Source of the DNA: Aeromicrobium sp. Leaf350
Lineage (GTDB): Bacteria; Actinomycetota; Actinomycetes; Propionibacteriales; Nocardioidaceae
Direction: 5' to 3'
NCBI RefSeq assembly: GCF_916858655.1
Contig: NZ_CAKASL010000002.1
Coordinates: forward strand, 434,001-498,000
DNA: 64,000 bases
The notes under the pieces were generated by a model, which saw nothing but the letters and a program-made list of their open reading frames with translations, did not search any database and was not told the origin of the DNA. A program made the position numbers and the translations under genes. Shown piece by piece: positions 34,948-45,394 of this stretch. How positions within the stretch are numbered: position 1 is the first letter of the stretch; the number at the start of each line of letters is the position of its first letter.

Positions 34948-35070
34948 TGCTTTCGCCTGAAACGACCCCAGGGCTCACCAGGGGCATGGCAGTATGGTTC
35001 AGTCGAGGGGCGGCCGAGACATCGGTCCGCGCCTCGTTCCATGTCCTCGATGTACGAAGGTGGTTCGACA

Positions 35071-35904
35071 GTGGGTTCTCCCGGCAAGCGACGGGCGGAC
35101 GTACGAGCGACCCCAGATCGCCGGGGCTCGACCTTCTGGCAGCAGCAGATCCGGCGTGTGGTCCTGCCGACGCTGGGCGTCGGCGCCATCGCGATCGCGA
35201 CGGCTGCCGTGGCCACGAGCCCGAGCGCTGACCTGCCGGTCGGCCCCGACCGGGTCTCGGTCGCGGCCAGCGAGGTCAGCCGCGGTGGAGAGCGTCCCGT
35301 GCTCGCGGCCCCGGCCGCCACGGCGCAGCAGGCCGCCGGCGCCCTCTGGGTCGCCGACACGTCCGACATCCGCTCCGACGCAGCTCCCGACGCCGTCGTC
35401 CTCGGCCAGGCCGAGAGCGGCACCCAGGTGCTCGTCACTGGCGTCGTCGAGGGTGACTGGACGCAGGTGCTCTACAACGACGTGCCGCGATGGGTCGCCA
35501 CCAGCACGCTGACCGCCGAGGAGCCCCTGGGCACGGCGCCGTGCTCGCACGGGTCAGGTGTCGAGAAGGGCCTCCAGCCCGACACGATCAAGGTGTACCG
35601 CGCCGTCTGCGCGAAGTTCCCCGAGATCACGACCTACGGCGGTCGCGCCGCACGGTCCAACAGCTCCGGCCACCCGACGGGCCGTGCGCTCGACATCATG
35701 AACTCCGACAAGGCCCGTGGCGACGCGATCGCGCAGTTCGCGATCGACAACCACGAGAAGCTCGGCGTGACGCAGGTCATCTGGCGCCAGCGCATCTGGG
35801 AGCCGGGCTCGGGCTGGCGTGGCATGGAGAGCCGGGGCAGCGCCACGGCGAACCACATGGACCACGTGCACGTCACGACGTCCGGCGACGCCGCCACCGG
35901 CTGA
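35071..35904 (+). CDS. Exported SH3-domain protein with M15-like (ARB_07466-type) C-terminal domain
   Basis: A 277-residue protein with an N-terminal basic region and one hydrophobic export/anchor helix (residues ~30-50, VVLPTLGVGAIAIATAAVAT). An SH3b-like module follows (~95-150, ending WTQVLYNDVPRWVATSTL), then a C-terminal domain (~165-270) with SSGHPTGRALDIM and HMDHVHV. The His/Asp spacing recalls LD-carboxypeptidase-like M15 folds, so it probably binds and possibly cleaves peptidoglycan peptides. GTG 35071 is chosen for the GAAGGTGG 8 nt upstream; ATG 35041 is an alternative. A CRP-like site precedes it. coaE follows 3 bp after its stop. Confidence 0.75.
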   Translation: MGSPGKRRADVRATPDRRGSTFWQQQIRRVVLPTLGVGAIAIATAAVATSPSADLPVGPDRVSVAASEVSRGGERPVLAAPAATAQQAAGALWVADTSDIRSDAAPDAVVLGQAESGTQVLVTGVVEGDWTQVLYNDVPRWVATSTLTAEEPLGTAPCSHGSGVEKGLQPDTIKVYRAVCAKFPEITTYGGRAARSNSSGHPTGRALDIMNSDKARGDAIAQFAIDNHEKLGVTQVIWRQRIWEPGSGWRGMESRGSATANHMDHVHVTTSGDAATG

Positions 35905-35907
35905 CCC

Positions 35908-36510
35908 GTGGCTCCTGTCGCGCTGCGCGTCGGCCTGACCGGCGGCATCGGCTCCGGCAAGAGCACCGTGAGTCGTCTCCTCCGCGAGCACGGGGCGGTG
36001 GTGGTCGACTACGACCTGCTGGCCCGTGAGGTCGTCGAGCCGGGGGCTCCGGCGCTCGAGGCCATCGCCCAGCGCTTCGGTGACGGCGTGATCGCCGCCG
36101 ACGGCACGCTCGACCGTCCCGCGCTCGGCGCGATCGTGTTCGCCGAGGAGTCGGCCCGCCGCGACCTCGAGGGCATCACGCATCCGGCGATCCGCGATCT
36201 GGCGGCCCGTCGTGAGCACGAGGCCGGCCCCGAGGCCGTCGTGGTGCACGACAACCCTCTGCTCATCGAGATGGGCGCCCACACCGCGTGCGACGTCGTG
36301 GTGGTCGTCGACGTGCCCGTCGAGGTCCAGGTCGAGCGCCTCGTGCGCGACCGGGGCATGACGCCCGAGGAGGCGCAGGCGCGGATCGCGACGCAGGCCT
36401 CCAGGGACGACAGAGCCGCTGTCGCCGACGTGATCGTCGACAACAGCGGCTCCGTGGACGAGCTCACCGCCAGGGTGGGGGACGTCTGGCGGGACCTCGT
36501 CGGACGCTAG
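35908..36510 (+). CDS. coaE: Dephospho-CoA kinase
   Basis: A 200-residue P-loop kinase catalysing the last step of coenzyme A synthesis. The ATP loop GGIGSGKST is at residues 12-20, VDYDLLAREVV gives the substrate-binding acidic pair, THPAIR the lid region, and VVVVDVPVEVQVERL the core strand. Length is normal. Starts at GTG 35908, 3 bp after the SH3-protein stop, so it may be read from the same transcript. Confidence 0.95.
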   Translation: MAPVALRVGLTGGIGSGKSTVSRLLREHGAVVVDYDLLAREVVEPGAPALEAIAQRFGDGVIAADGTLDRPALGAIVFAEESARRDLEGITHPAIRDLAARREHEAGPEAVVVHDNPLLIEMGAHTACDVVVVVDVPVEVQVERLVRDRGMTPEEAQARIATQASRDDRAAVADVIVDNSGSVDELTARVGDVWRDLVGR

Positions 36511-36518
36511 CGACCTCG

Positions 36519-37472
36519 TCAGGCCGCCAGGTCAGGATCGGCGATGCGACGCAGGGTCGCGAGGGACTCGCGCTCCAGCTGACGCACGCGCTCCGCGCTG
36601 ATGCCGTGACGCTTGCCGATGTCGGCCAGCTTCTGCTGACGTCCGTCGACCAGGCCGAAGCGCGAGCGCACGATGTCGGCCTCGCGGTCGCCCAGGTGGT
36701 CGATCAGACCGCCGAGCAGCTGGCGCGTGGCGTCGGACATGACGCTCTCGTCAGGACCCGGCGCCTGCTCGCGGGCGATGAGGTCGCCCAGCGAGGTGTC
36801 GCCGTCCTCGTCGACCGGCGTGTCGAGGCTGACGTGGTCGCGGCCCCACGAGATGAGGTCGATGACCCGGTCGACGTCCATGTCCAGGACCATCGCGATC
36901 TCGGCGGGGTCGGGGTCGTAGCCGAGCTCGCGCTCGAGGTTGCGGCGCGCGGCCGTGACCTGGTTGAGCTCTTCGACGACGTGCACGGGCAGCCGCACGA
37001 CACGCGCCTGCTGGGCGATGCCGCGGGTGATGGCCTGACGCACCCACCACGTGGCGTACGTCGAGAACTTGAAGCCCTTGCTGTAGTCGAACTTCTCGAC
37101 GGCGCGGATCAGGCCGGTGTTGCCCTCCTGCACCAGGTCGAGCATCGGCATCGCGGAGCGCCCGTACTTGCGGGCGATCGAGACGACCAGTCGCAGGTTC
37201 GCCTGGACGAACTCCTGCATGGCGCGCTCGCCCTCGGCGACGATCCACTCCAGCTCCTCGCGCTCGGCGCGCTTGGGCGCACCGCCCTTGGCGCGGCCGA
37301 TGCGGCCGGTCTCGAGCAGGTGGTGCGCGAACAGGCCGGCCTCGATCGTGCGGCTCAGCTCGACCTCGCGCTGGGCGTCCAGCAGCGGCGTACGGGCGAT
37401 CTCGGCCAGGTACATGCCGACGCTGTCCTTGCCCTCGGACTCGCGAACTCGGGTGTCGGTCTTCGTGCTCAT
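36519..37472 (-). CDS. sigB: Sigma-70 family RNA polymerase sigma factor, SigB-like
   Basis: A 317-residue group 2 sigma factor: region 1.2 (SVGMYLAEIARTPLLD), regions 2.1-2.4 ([18 protein letters not shown] ... [17 protein letters not shown]), region 3, and region 4.2 with LADIGKRHGISAERVRQLE. It lacks the long lysine/alanine N-terminus of the principal factor at 43801, as SigB does. ATG 37472 is supported by GGGAGG upstream; the track of open codons to 37508 is not needed. Convergent with coaE (8 bp). Presumably a stationary-phase/stress sigma, by family. Confidence 0.9.
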   Translation of the reverse strand: MSTKTDTRVRESEGKDSVGMYLAEIARTPLLDAQREVELSRTIEAGLFAHHLLETGRIGRAKGGAPKRAEREELEWIVAEGERAMQEFVQANLRLVVSIARKYGRSAMPMLDLVQEGNTGLIRAVEKFDYSKGFKFSTYATWWVRQAITRGIAQQARVVRLPVHVVEELNQVTAARRNLERELGYDPDPAEIAMVLDMDVDRVIDLISWGRDHVSLDTPVDEDGDTSLGDLIAREQAPGPDESVMSDATRQLLGGLIDHLGDREADIVRSRFGLVDGRQQKLADIGKRHGISAERVRQLERESLATLRRIADPDLAA

Positions 37473-37576
37473 GATGCGCCTCCCGGTGGTGTCTCTACGG
37501 GGGGTCAACGCACAGGGTGCCCGGAGGATTCCCCTCTCAGCCGGTTCTTAGGCCGGAATTCGAGGCGTGTCGCGGC

Positions 37577-39742
37577 TCACCCCGGGGCCGCGGCGGTGTC
37601 GATGATCCACGCCAGCTCGAAGGCGCGCTCGCGCCAGGAGTCGTACCGGCCGCTGACACCGCCGTGGCCGGCGTGCATCTCGGTCTTCAGCAGGATCGGT
37701 GCGTCGCCCGTGGCGGTGGCCCGCAGACGGGCTACCCACTTGGCGGGCTCGACCACGCTGACGCGCGTGTCCTGGAGGCTCGTGACCGCGAGGATCGCCG
37801 GGTACGGGCGCGCCTGCACGTTCTCGTAGGGGGTGTAAGACTTCATGTACGCGTACACCTCCGGGTCGTGCAGCGGGTCGCCCCACTCGTCCCACTCGAT
37901 GACCGTCAGCGGCATCGACGGGTCGAGGATCGTGGTGAGGGCGTCGACGAACGGCACCGCGGCCAGGACGCCCCGGAACGCGTCGGGAGCGAGGTTCGCG
38001 ACGGCGCCCATCAGCAGGCCTCCGGCGCTGCCGCCCTCGGCCACGAGCCGGTCGTGGCTGGTCCAGCCCTCGTCGACCAGGTGGTGCGCCGCAGCGACGA
38101 AGTCGGTGAAGGAGTTGCGCTTCTGCGCCATCTTCCCGCCGTCGTACCAGGCGCGGCCCATCTCGCCGCCACCTCGGACGTGGGCCACCGCGAACACGAA
38201 GCCGCGGTCGAGCAGCGACAGGCGGGCCACGGACATGCCGGGATCGATGCTGATCTCGTACGCGCCGTAGCCGTAGAGCAGGGCGGGTGCCGTGCCGTCC
38301 CGCGGCGTGTCGGCCCGGGCCACGACCGAGACGGGCACGCGAGTGCCGTCGTCGGCGGTGGCCCAGCTGCGGTGCTGCACGTAGTCGGCCGGGTCGTAGC
38401 CGCCCAGGACCTCGGCCTGCTTGCGCAGGTGCGTCTCGAACGTGTCCGGGTCGAGGTCGAGCACCGACGACGGCGTCACGAAGGAGCCGACGCCGATGCG
38501 GATGAGTGGCTGGTCCCACTCCGCGTTCGCGCCGAGGCCGCACGAGAACAGCTCCTCGTCGAAGTCGACCTCGCGCATCTCGCCGAAGCCACCCGTCTCC
38601 GTGCGCTCCGCGTCGATCTTCAGCACGCCGAGACGCGTCAGCGCCGCGCGGCGGTACGACACGAACAGGTGGCGGGCGAAGACGTCGACGTCCTCCAGGC
38701 GCATGCCCGGATCGGCGGCGACGACCACGCGGCCGTCGCGGGCCGAGGACAGGGGAGTGGTCAGGACGGGTTCGAGGTCGAAGGCGACGAGCTCGAAGTC
38801 GGCCGCACCGTCGTTGTGCAGCAGCAGGAGCACGTCCTGCCCGCCGACGATCGCGTGCTCGACGGAGTACTCGACACCGGTGGCGCGGGGCAGCACGACG
38901 CGGAAGTCGCCCTCGGGGTCGTCGGCCGGCAGGAGCCGGGTCTCGCTCGTGACCTTCGACGAGGCGACGATCACGAGGTACTTCTCGGACTGCGTGCGGC
39001 CGATGCCCGTGAAGAACCGCTCGTCGGTCTCCTCGTGCACCAGCACGTCGTCGCTCACGGGCGTGCCGAGCCGGTGGCGCCAGACGCGATGAGGCCGCCA
39101 GGCGTCGTCGACGGTCGTGTAGAAGACGTGCGTGCCGCCGGCGGACCACGTGGCGCCACCGCTGGTGCCCGGGATCTCGTCGGCGAGCTCCTCGCCCGTG
39201 CGGAGGTCGCGGAAGCGGATCGTGTAGCGCTCGTCGCCCGTCGTGTCGGTGCTGTACGCCAGCATCGCGTCGTCGTCGGTCAGGCTGAACGCGCCGAGCG
39301 AGAAGAACTCGTGGCCATCAGCCAGCACGTTCGAGTCGAGCAGGACGTGCTCGCCCGGCGCCTCCACACCGGCCTCGACGGCCGGGGGAGTCCAGTCGGC
39401 CGGGGTGGCGGGGCAGCGGCTGCGGATCGCGTACGACAGGCCCTCGACCGTGCGGGTGAGGTACCACCAGTCGCCGTGCCGCACCGGGACCGAGAGGTCG
39501 GTCTCACGCGTGCGGGCCTTGATCTCACCGAAGATCGTCTCGCGCAGGTCGGCCAGGTGCGCCGTCCGCGCCTCGGTGTAGGCGTTCTCGGCCTCGAGCA
39601 GCGCGAGCACGTCCGGGTCCTCGACGTCGCGGAGCCACTCGTAGTCGTCGGTGAACTCGTCACCGTGGAAGCGGCGCACGGTCGGACGGACGTCCGCGAC
39701 GGGCGGTGCCACGACGGAGGGCAGGTCGGGAGTACCGGTCAT
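37577..39742 (-). CDS. ptrB: Prolyl oligopeptidase family serine protease (S9A, oligopeptidase B-like)
   Basis: A 721-residue enzyme with an N-terminal segment, a beta-propeller domain (~70-420) gating the active site, and a C-terminal alpha/beta-hydrolase domain. The nucleophile motif is EGGSAGGLLMG with Ser572; preceding HVRGGGEMGRAWYDGGK is characteristic of oligopeptidase B/prolyl oligopeptidase, and the catalytic His is in HAGHGGVSGR near the end. It cleaves short peptides, probably after basic residues, in the cytosol. ATG 39742 overlaps the dinB stop by 4 bp, so it is translated downstream of dinB. Confidence 0.92.
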   Translation of the reverse strand: MTGTPDLPSVVAPPVADVRPTVRRFHGDEFTDDYEWLRDVEDPDVLALLEAENAYTEARTAHLADLRETIFGEIKARTRETDLSVPVRHGDWWYLTRTVEGLSYAIRSRCPATPADWTPPAVEAGVEAPGEHVLLDSNVLADGHEFFSLGAFSLTDDDAMLAYSTDTTGDERYTIRFRDLRTGEELADEIPGTSGGATWSAGGTHVFYTTVDDAWRPHRVWRHRLGTPVSDDVLVHEETDERFFTGIGRTQSEKYLVIVASSKVTSETRLLPADDPEGDFRVVLPRATGVEYSVEHAIVGGQDVLLLLHNDGAADFELVAFDLEPVLTTPLSSARDGRVVVAADPGMRLEDVDVFARHLFVSYRRAALTRLGVLKIDAERTETGGFGEMREVDFDEELFSCGLGANAEWDQPLIRIGVGSFVTPSSVLDLDPDTFETHLRKQAEVLGGYDPADYVQHRSWATADDGTRVPVSVVARADTPRDGTAPALLYGYGAYEISIDPGMSVARLSLLDRGFVFAVAHVRGGGEMGRAWYDGGKMAQKRNSFTDFVAAAHHLVDEGWTSHDRLVAEGGSAGGLLMGAVANLAPDAFRGVLAAVPFVDALTTILDPSMPLTVIEWDEWGDPLHDPEVYAYMKSYTPYENVQARPYPAILAVTSLQDTRVSVVEPAKWVARLRATATGDAPILLKTEMHAGHGGVSGRYDSWRERAFELAWIIDTAAAPG

Positions 39743-41061
39743 GGGTCGACGCTAGCCGTACCGCCCACGACGGCGGAGCGGTGGGACAGGGCCGGGTCGT
39801 CGGCGGCGAAGGTGAGGATCGGGCCGGAGGGCGACTCCCGGGTCTCGAAGCGCACCGTGACGCGTCCGAGCCCGCTGCCCCAGACCCAGCCGTCGCCGTG
39901 CTCGGCGTGCGTCACGTCCTGGCCTGGCGACCACCCACGACTGCGGCTGCGGTCGTCGCGCGAGGGGAGCGGCACGAGGTCCTCCTCGGGCTCCGGCTCG
40001 CTGAACAGGTCGTCCTGCACCCAGTCGGCCAGCCCGCTGACGCCGACGCCCAGCAGCCGCAGCCCACCGCCGAGGTCCTCCGCGTCGAGCAGGCGACGCG
40101 CCGTCTCCGCCAGCACGCCGCCGTGGTCGGTGGGGCCGCTGAGGGTCGTGGACCGGGTGTGCGTCTCGAAGTCGTGGTAGCGCACCTTCAGGGTCACGGT
40201 GCGTCCCGAGAGGCCGTTCTTGCGCAGCCGCTGGGCGACGCGGCGGGCCATCTGCTCCGCGATCGCGGTCAGCTGCGCACGGTCGACGAGATTGGTCTCG
40301 AAGGTGTCCTCCACGCTGATCGACTTCGTCTCGCGTGACGCCTCGACCGGGCGGTCGTCGTCGGCGCGGGCCAGTCGGTAGAGCGACGTCGCGGTCGTCG
40401 GGCCGACGTGGGCGCCCAGGTCGTCGGCCGTGAACCGGCGCAGGTCCTCGACCGTCGCCACGCCGAGGCGGCGCAGTCGCTCGGTCGTCGCGGGTCCGAC
40501 CCCCGGGATCGCGGTGACCTGCATCGGACCCAGCACGTCGGCCTCCGTGCCGGGCTGAACGACGAAGGCGCCGTCGGGCTTGTTGATCTCGCTCGCGATC
40601 TTGGCCATGAGCTTGCTGGAGGCGACGCCGACCGAGGCGGTCAGGCCGTGGGTGAGGCGGGTGACGTCGGCGCGCAGCTCGGCCACGAGGTCGTCGATGC
40701 GCTCGGGGTCGAAGTCCTCGTCGGCCGCAAGGTCGACGAACGCCTCGTCCAGCGACAGCGGCTGCACGACGGGCGACAGCTCACGCAGGCGAGCCATGAC
40801 GATGCCGCTGGCCTCGCGGTAGGCCTCGAAGCGTCCGCTGAGGAAAGCGGCGTGCGGGCATCGCGCCCGCGCCTCGGCCGAGCTCATCGCCGATCGGACC
40901 CCGAACTTCCGGGCCTCGTACGAGGCGGTGGAGACGACGCCGCGGGCTCCGACGCCACCCACCACGACGGGCTTTCCGCGCAGCGAGGGCTTGTCGCGCT
41001 GCTCGACCGAGGCGAAGAAGGCGTCGAGATCCAGGTGGAGGATCGAGGCCGTGGACCGCAT
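39739..41061 (-). CDS. dinB: DNA polymerase IV
   Basis: A 440-residue Y-family translesion polymerase. Palm motifs are HLDLDAFFASVEQRD (metal-binding Asp) at residue ~10 and LSLDEAFVDLA near 105. GVASSKLMAKIAS follows, and a helix-hairpin-helix IPGVGPATTERLRRLGV is near 185. A C-terminal extension after residue ~370 carries HAEHGDGWVWGSGLG, seen in actinobacterial DinB proteins. There is no recognisable beta-clamp motif beyond QDDLFSE at ~350, which is a plausible one. No LexA box is visible in the 93-bp promoter space. Upstream open codons to 42105 are antisense to DUF4192. Confidence 0.94.
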   Translation of the reverse strand: MRSTASILHLDLDAFFASVEQRDKPSLRGKPVVVGGVGARGVVSTASYEARKFGVRSAMSSAEARARCPHAAFLSGRFEAYREASGIVMARLRELSPVVQPLSLDEAFVDLAADEDFDPERIDDLVAELRADVTRLTHGLTASVGVASSKLMAKIASEINKPDGAFVVQPGTEADVLGPMQVTAIPGVGPATTERLRRLGVATVEDLRRFTADDLGAHVGPTTATSLYRLARADDDRPVEASRETKSISVEDTFETNLVDRAQLTAIAEQMARRVAQRLRKNGLSGRTVTLKVRYHDFETHTRSTTLSGPTDHGGVLAETARRLLDAEDLGGGLRLLGVGVSGLADWVQDDLFSEPEPEEDLVPLPSRDDRSRSRGWSPGQDVTHAEHGDGWVWGSGLGRVTVRFETRESPSGPILTFAADDPALSHRSAVVGGTASVDP

Positions 41062-41154
41062 GGGTCCATTGTCCCTCCCTCCACAGGCCCCGGCCGTCCA
41101 CAGGCACGACGTCGACCGCCCCGAGGTCAGCCGCGACGGCCGAACGTGGACGGC

Positions 41155-42198
41155 ATGAGCCGACGCCGCCGCGCAGAACCCGAGTCCGTCTTCACCGCCC
41201 ACAGCGTCGGAGACGTGCTCGCCGCCGTCCCGATCCTGTTCGGCTTCGTGCCCGAGGAGTCGTTCATCGCCGTCGCGACGTCCGGTCCCCGCAACCGCTT
41301 CGGGTTCCGGCTCCGCATCGACCTCCCGGAGCTCGACGACGTCGACGTGGCGGCCGACCTGGCGCTCCACCACTTGCGCCGACAGGGGGCCGAGGGCGCG
41401 ATGCTCATCGCGCTGTCGAGCGACCACGAACGCGCCGAGGCGATGGTGCGGGCGGCCTACGAGCGCCTGGAGCCCGACATCGAGCCGATCGTCGTGGTCT
41501 GGGCCGACGGGCACCGCTACTGGCAGCCGCTGCCGCGGTTCCCGCGCCACGGGGTCCGCTACCAGGCCTCGCGCCACGACCTCGCGATCGTCCAGGCCGT
41601 CGCCGCTGGTCAGGAGATCCTCGCCGACCGTGGTGAGCTCGTGCGTCGCTTCGCGCCGTGCGACGGCGACGTGGCCGACCGGATGGTCGAGGCGTACGCC
41701 GTCCACCTCGACCGCGTGCTCCGGCTCTTCGGGCAGAACCCCACCGACGCGAGCCTGGTGAGCGCTGCCACGGCCGAGATCGACCCCGTCCTCGACCGGG
41801 CGCTCCGCGACCAGCAGCGGCTCTCGGACGAGGAGGTCGCGCTGGTCTCGCTGTGGTGCACCTCCGTCATGGTGCGCGACGAGCTCTGGGCACGGATCGA
41901 CCTCGACAACGCCGAGGACTGGCTCCGGGTCCTGACCGACCTCTCCGGGCGCGTCCTCGGCCCGCCTGTTCCCTCCGTGCTGTGCCTGGCCGGGTTCGCG
42001 GCCTACATGGTCGGCGACGGCGCGCAGGCGGTCATTGCGCTCGAGCGGGCCCTCGAGGCCGATCCGGCGCACCGCATGTCGGGCCTCCTGATGCAGCTCG
42101 TCCAAGGTGGGGTGTCCCCCGAGCAGTACGTGGCTTTCGGGCAGCTCACGATCGCCGAGGCGATGGAGCTGGAGTCGCAGCGGGAGCGTTCTGCCTGA
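41155..42198 (+). CDS. DUF4192 family protein
   Basis: A 347-residue soluble protein of a family widespread in actinobacteria and without a known function. The family start is recognisable as VGDVLAAVPILFGFVPEESFIAVA, followed by alternating alpha/beta segments. The C-terminal part (CLAGFAAYMVGDGAQAVIALERALEADP) looks like a TPR-type helical pair. Start ATG 41155, divergent from dinB. The downstream ligase starts 20 bp after its stop, so the two are likely co-transcribed. Confidence 0.85.
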   Translation: MSRRRRAEPESVFTAHSVGDVLAAVPILFGFVPEESFIAVATSGPRNRFGFRLRIDLPELDDVDVAADLALHHLRRQGAEGAMLIALSSDHERAEAMVRAAYERLEPDIEPIVVVWADGHRYWQPLPRFPRHGVRYQASRHDLAIVQAVAAGQEILADRGELVRRFAPCDGDVADRMVEAYAVHLDRVLRLFGQNPTDASLVSAATAEIDPVLDRALRDQQRLSDEEVALVSLWCTSVMVRDELWARIDLDNAEDWLRVLTDLSGRVLGPPVPSVLCLAGFAAYMVGDGAQAVIALERALEADPAHRMSGLLMQLVQGGVSPEQYVAFGQLTIAEAMELESQRERSA

Positions 42199-42218
42199 CC
42201 CGGCCCTACGCTGGCGGC

Positions 42219-43694
42219 ATGGGTCAGGACGTCGACCACCAGGACTTCACGGGCGAGGACCGCCGGCGCTACCGGGCCAAGGTGCGCCGGTGCCTCGACG
42301 TGCTCGCGCGGATGCTCACCGAGCGCGACTTCTCGGTGGGGGAGCCGCAGGTGGGGATCGAGATCGAGTTCAACCTCGCCGACGAGGTCGGCGACGCCGC
42401 CATGACCAGTGCGGAGACGCTCGAGGCCATCGCGGACGACGACTTCCAGACCGAGCTCGGTCGCTACAACCTCGAGATCAACGTGCCGCCGAAGCCGATC
42501 GCGGGCCAGGGCCTGGCCGAGCTCGAGAAGACCCTGCGCGACGACCTCAACGAGGCCGAGCGCAAGGCGGCGGCCACGGGATCGGGACTGGTCATGGTGG
42601 GGATCCTGCCCACCGTGAAGGAGCAGCACTTCTCGCGCGAGGCGATCGCGCCCGACCCGCGCTACACGCTGCTGAGCGAGCAGATCCTCGCGGCCCGCGG
42701 CGAGGACATCGAGATCCTCATCGACGGCGTCGACCGCCTCGACATGCGGACCGACACGATCATGCCGGAGGCTGCCTGCACCAGCACGCAGCTGCACCTC
42801 CAGGTCGCGCCCGAGCGGTTCGCCGCCGTGTGGAACGCCGCCCAGGCGATCGCCGGCGTGCAGGCGGCGACCGCGGCGAACTCGCCGTTCCTGCTCGGCC
42901 ACCAGCTCTGGCACGAGACGCGCATCCCGCTCTTCGAGCAGTCCACCGACACCCGCAGCGAGGAGCTCAAGGCGCAGGGCGTCCGACCGCGCGTGTTCTT
43001 CGGCGAGCGGTGGATCACCTCGGTCTTCGACCTGTTCGAGGAGAACGTCCGGTACTTCCCGGCGCTGCTGCCCATCGTCGACGACGAGGACCCGCTCGAG
43101 GTGATGGCGGCGGGCGGGGTGCCCCAGCTGGGTGAGCTGCGGCTGCACAACGGCACGATCTACCGCTGGAACCGGCCGATCTACGACGTCGTCGACGGGC
43201 GACCGCACGTGCGGGTCGAGAACCGGCTGCTCCCCGCCGGACCCACGGTCGCCGACACCGTGGCCAACGCGGCCCTGTTCTACGGCCTCGTCTCGGCGAT
43301 GGCCTCCGCCGATCGCCCCGTGTGGTCGCGCATGCCGTTCGCGGTGGCCTCGGACAACTTCTACGCCGCGGCCCGGCGGGGCATCGAGGCCGAGCAGCGC
43401 TGGCCGGGCCTCGGCACCGTGCGGGTGCGCGACCTCGTGCTGCACCACCTGCTGCCCCTGGCCGCCGAGGGCCTGGACCGGCTCGGCGTCGACGGCGACG
43501 TCCGCGACCGCAATCTCGGCATCATCGAGCGTCGGTGCGCGCTCGGCGTCAACGGAGCCACCTGGCAGATCGACGCGGCCGACGCCTTCGACCGTTCCAG
43601 CGATCCGGAGGGTGCGATGCGCCGTCTCGTGGTGGCGTACCGGGAGCGGATGCACGGGGGCGAACCCGTGCACGCCTGGTCCCTGCCGGCCTGA
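42219..43694 (+). CDS. GCS2-family carboxylate-amine ligase (glutamate-cysteine ligase-like)
   Basis: A 491-residue ATP-dependent ligase of the GCS2/YbdK superfamily. VGIEIEFNLADE near residue 45 carries the metal-binding glutamates, RYNLEINVPPKPI the second acidic site, and ACTSTQLHLQVAPE the core beta-hairpin. The protein is longer than E. coli YbdK (372). Actinobacterial members of this subfamily are annotated as glutamate-cysteine ligase-like; whether it makes gamma-glutamylcysteine is untested, since actinobacteria generally use mycothiol. ATG 42219 is the start. Confidence 0.85.
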   Translation: MGQDVDHQDFTGEDRRRYRAKVRRCLDVLARMLTERDFSVGEPQVGIEIEFNLADEVGDAAMTSAETLEAIADDDFQTELGRYNLEINVPPKPIAGQGLAELEKTLRDDLNEAERKAAATGSGLVMVGILPTVKEQHFSREAIAPDPRYTLLSEQILAARGEDIEILIDGVDRLDMRTDTIMPEAACTSTQLHLQVAPERFAAVWNAAQAIAGVQAATAANSPFLLGHQLWHETRIPLFEQSTDTRSEELKAQGVRPRVFFGERWITSVFDLFEENVRYFPALLPIVDDEDPLEVMAAGGVPQLGELRLHNGTIYRWNRPIYDVVDGRPHVRVENRLLPAGPTVADTVANAALFYGLVSAMASADRPVWSRMPFAVASDNFYAAARRGIEAEQRWPGLGTVRVRDLVLHHLLPLAAEGLDRLGVDGDVRDRNLGIIERRCALGVNGATWQIDAADAFDRSSDPEGAMRRLVVAYRERMHGGEPVHAWSLPA

Positions 43695-43800
43695 AAGGCC
43701 GTGGCGGCGTCACGCGCCTTGCAGGCTCGTGGCAGACTAGGACCTGAGGTTGACCAGAGGTCTCCTCGTCGCGCCCTTGAACCGTTCGAGAGGTGGAAAC

Positions 43801-45255
<1,455 letters not shown>

Positions 45256-45274
45256 GTCGCACCCGCTCCACGAC

Positions 45275-45305
45275 GAAGGCCCCGGTCCACTGGACCGGGG
45301 CCTTC
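45275..45305 (+). terminator. rpoD terminator hairpin
   Basis: GAAGGCCCCGGTCCA (45275-45289) and TGGACCGGGGCCTTC (45291-45305) form a perfect 15-bp stem with a minimal loop, 19 bp after the rpoD stop. Confidence 0.85.
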
Positions 45306-45327
45306 GACGTGCCACTCGGCTGAACGA

Positions 45328-45362
45328 CAGGTGCCCCGGACCGAAGCGGTCCGGGGCACCTG
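45328..45362. terminator. Second perfect hairpin, probably terminating the convergent secreted-protein gene
   Basis: A perfect 16-bp stem: CAGGTGCCCCGGACCG (45328-45343) with its complement at 45347-45362, loop AAG. It is 33 bp from the 3' end of the minus-strand secreted-protein gene and directly beyond the rpoD terminator. A further small inverted repeat (ACGTGAC-N5-GTCACGT, 45367-45385) lies between it and that gene. Confidence 0.8.
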
Positions 45363-45394
45363 CGAGACGTGACGTCAGGTCACGTCAGGCGACA

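Noticed and set aside
41062..41154. SOS (LexA) box for dinB
   Set aside because: No TCGAAC-N4-GTTCGA-like palindrome in the dinB promoter interval.
45367..45385. ACGTGAC-N5-GTCACGT as a CRP site
   Set aside because: The CGTGA/TCACG half-sites are 7 bp apart rather than 6, and it lies between two convergent gene ends, not at a promoter; more likely part of the terminator cluster.
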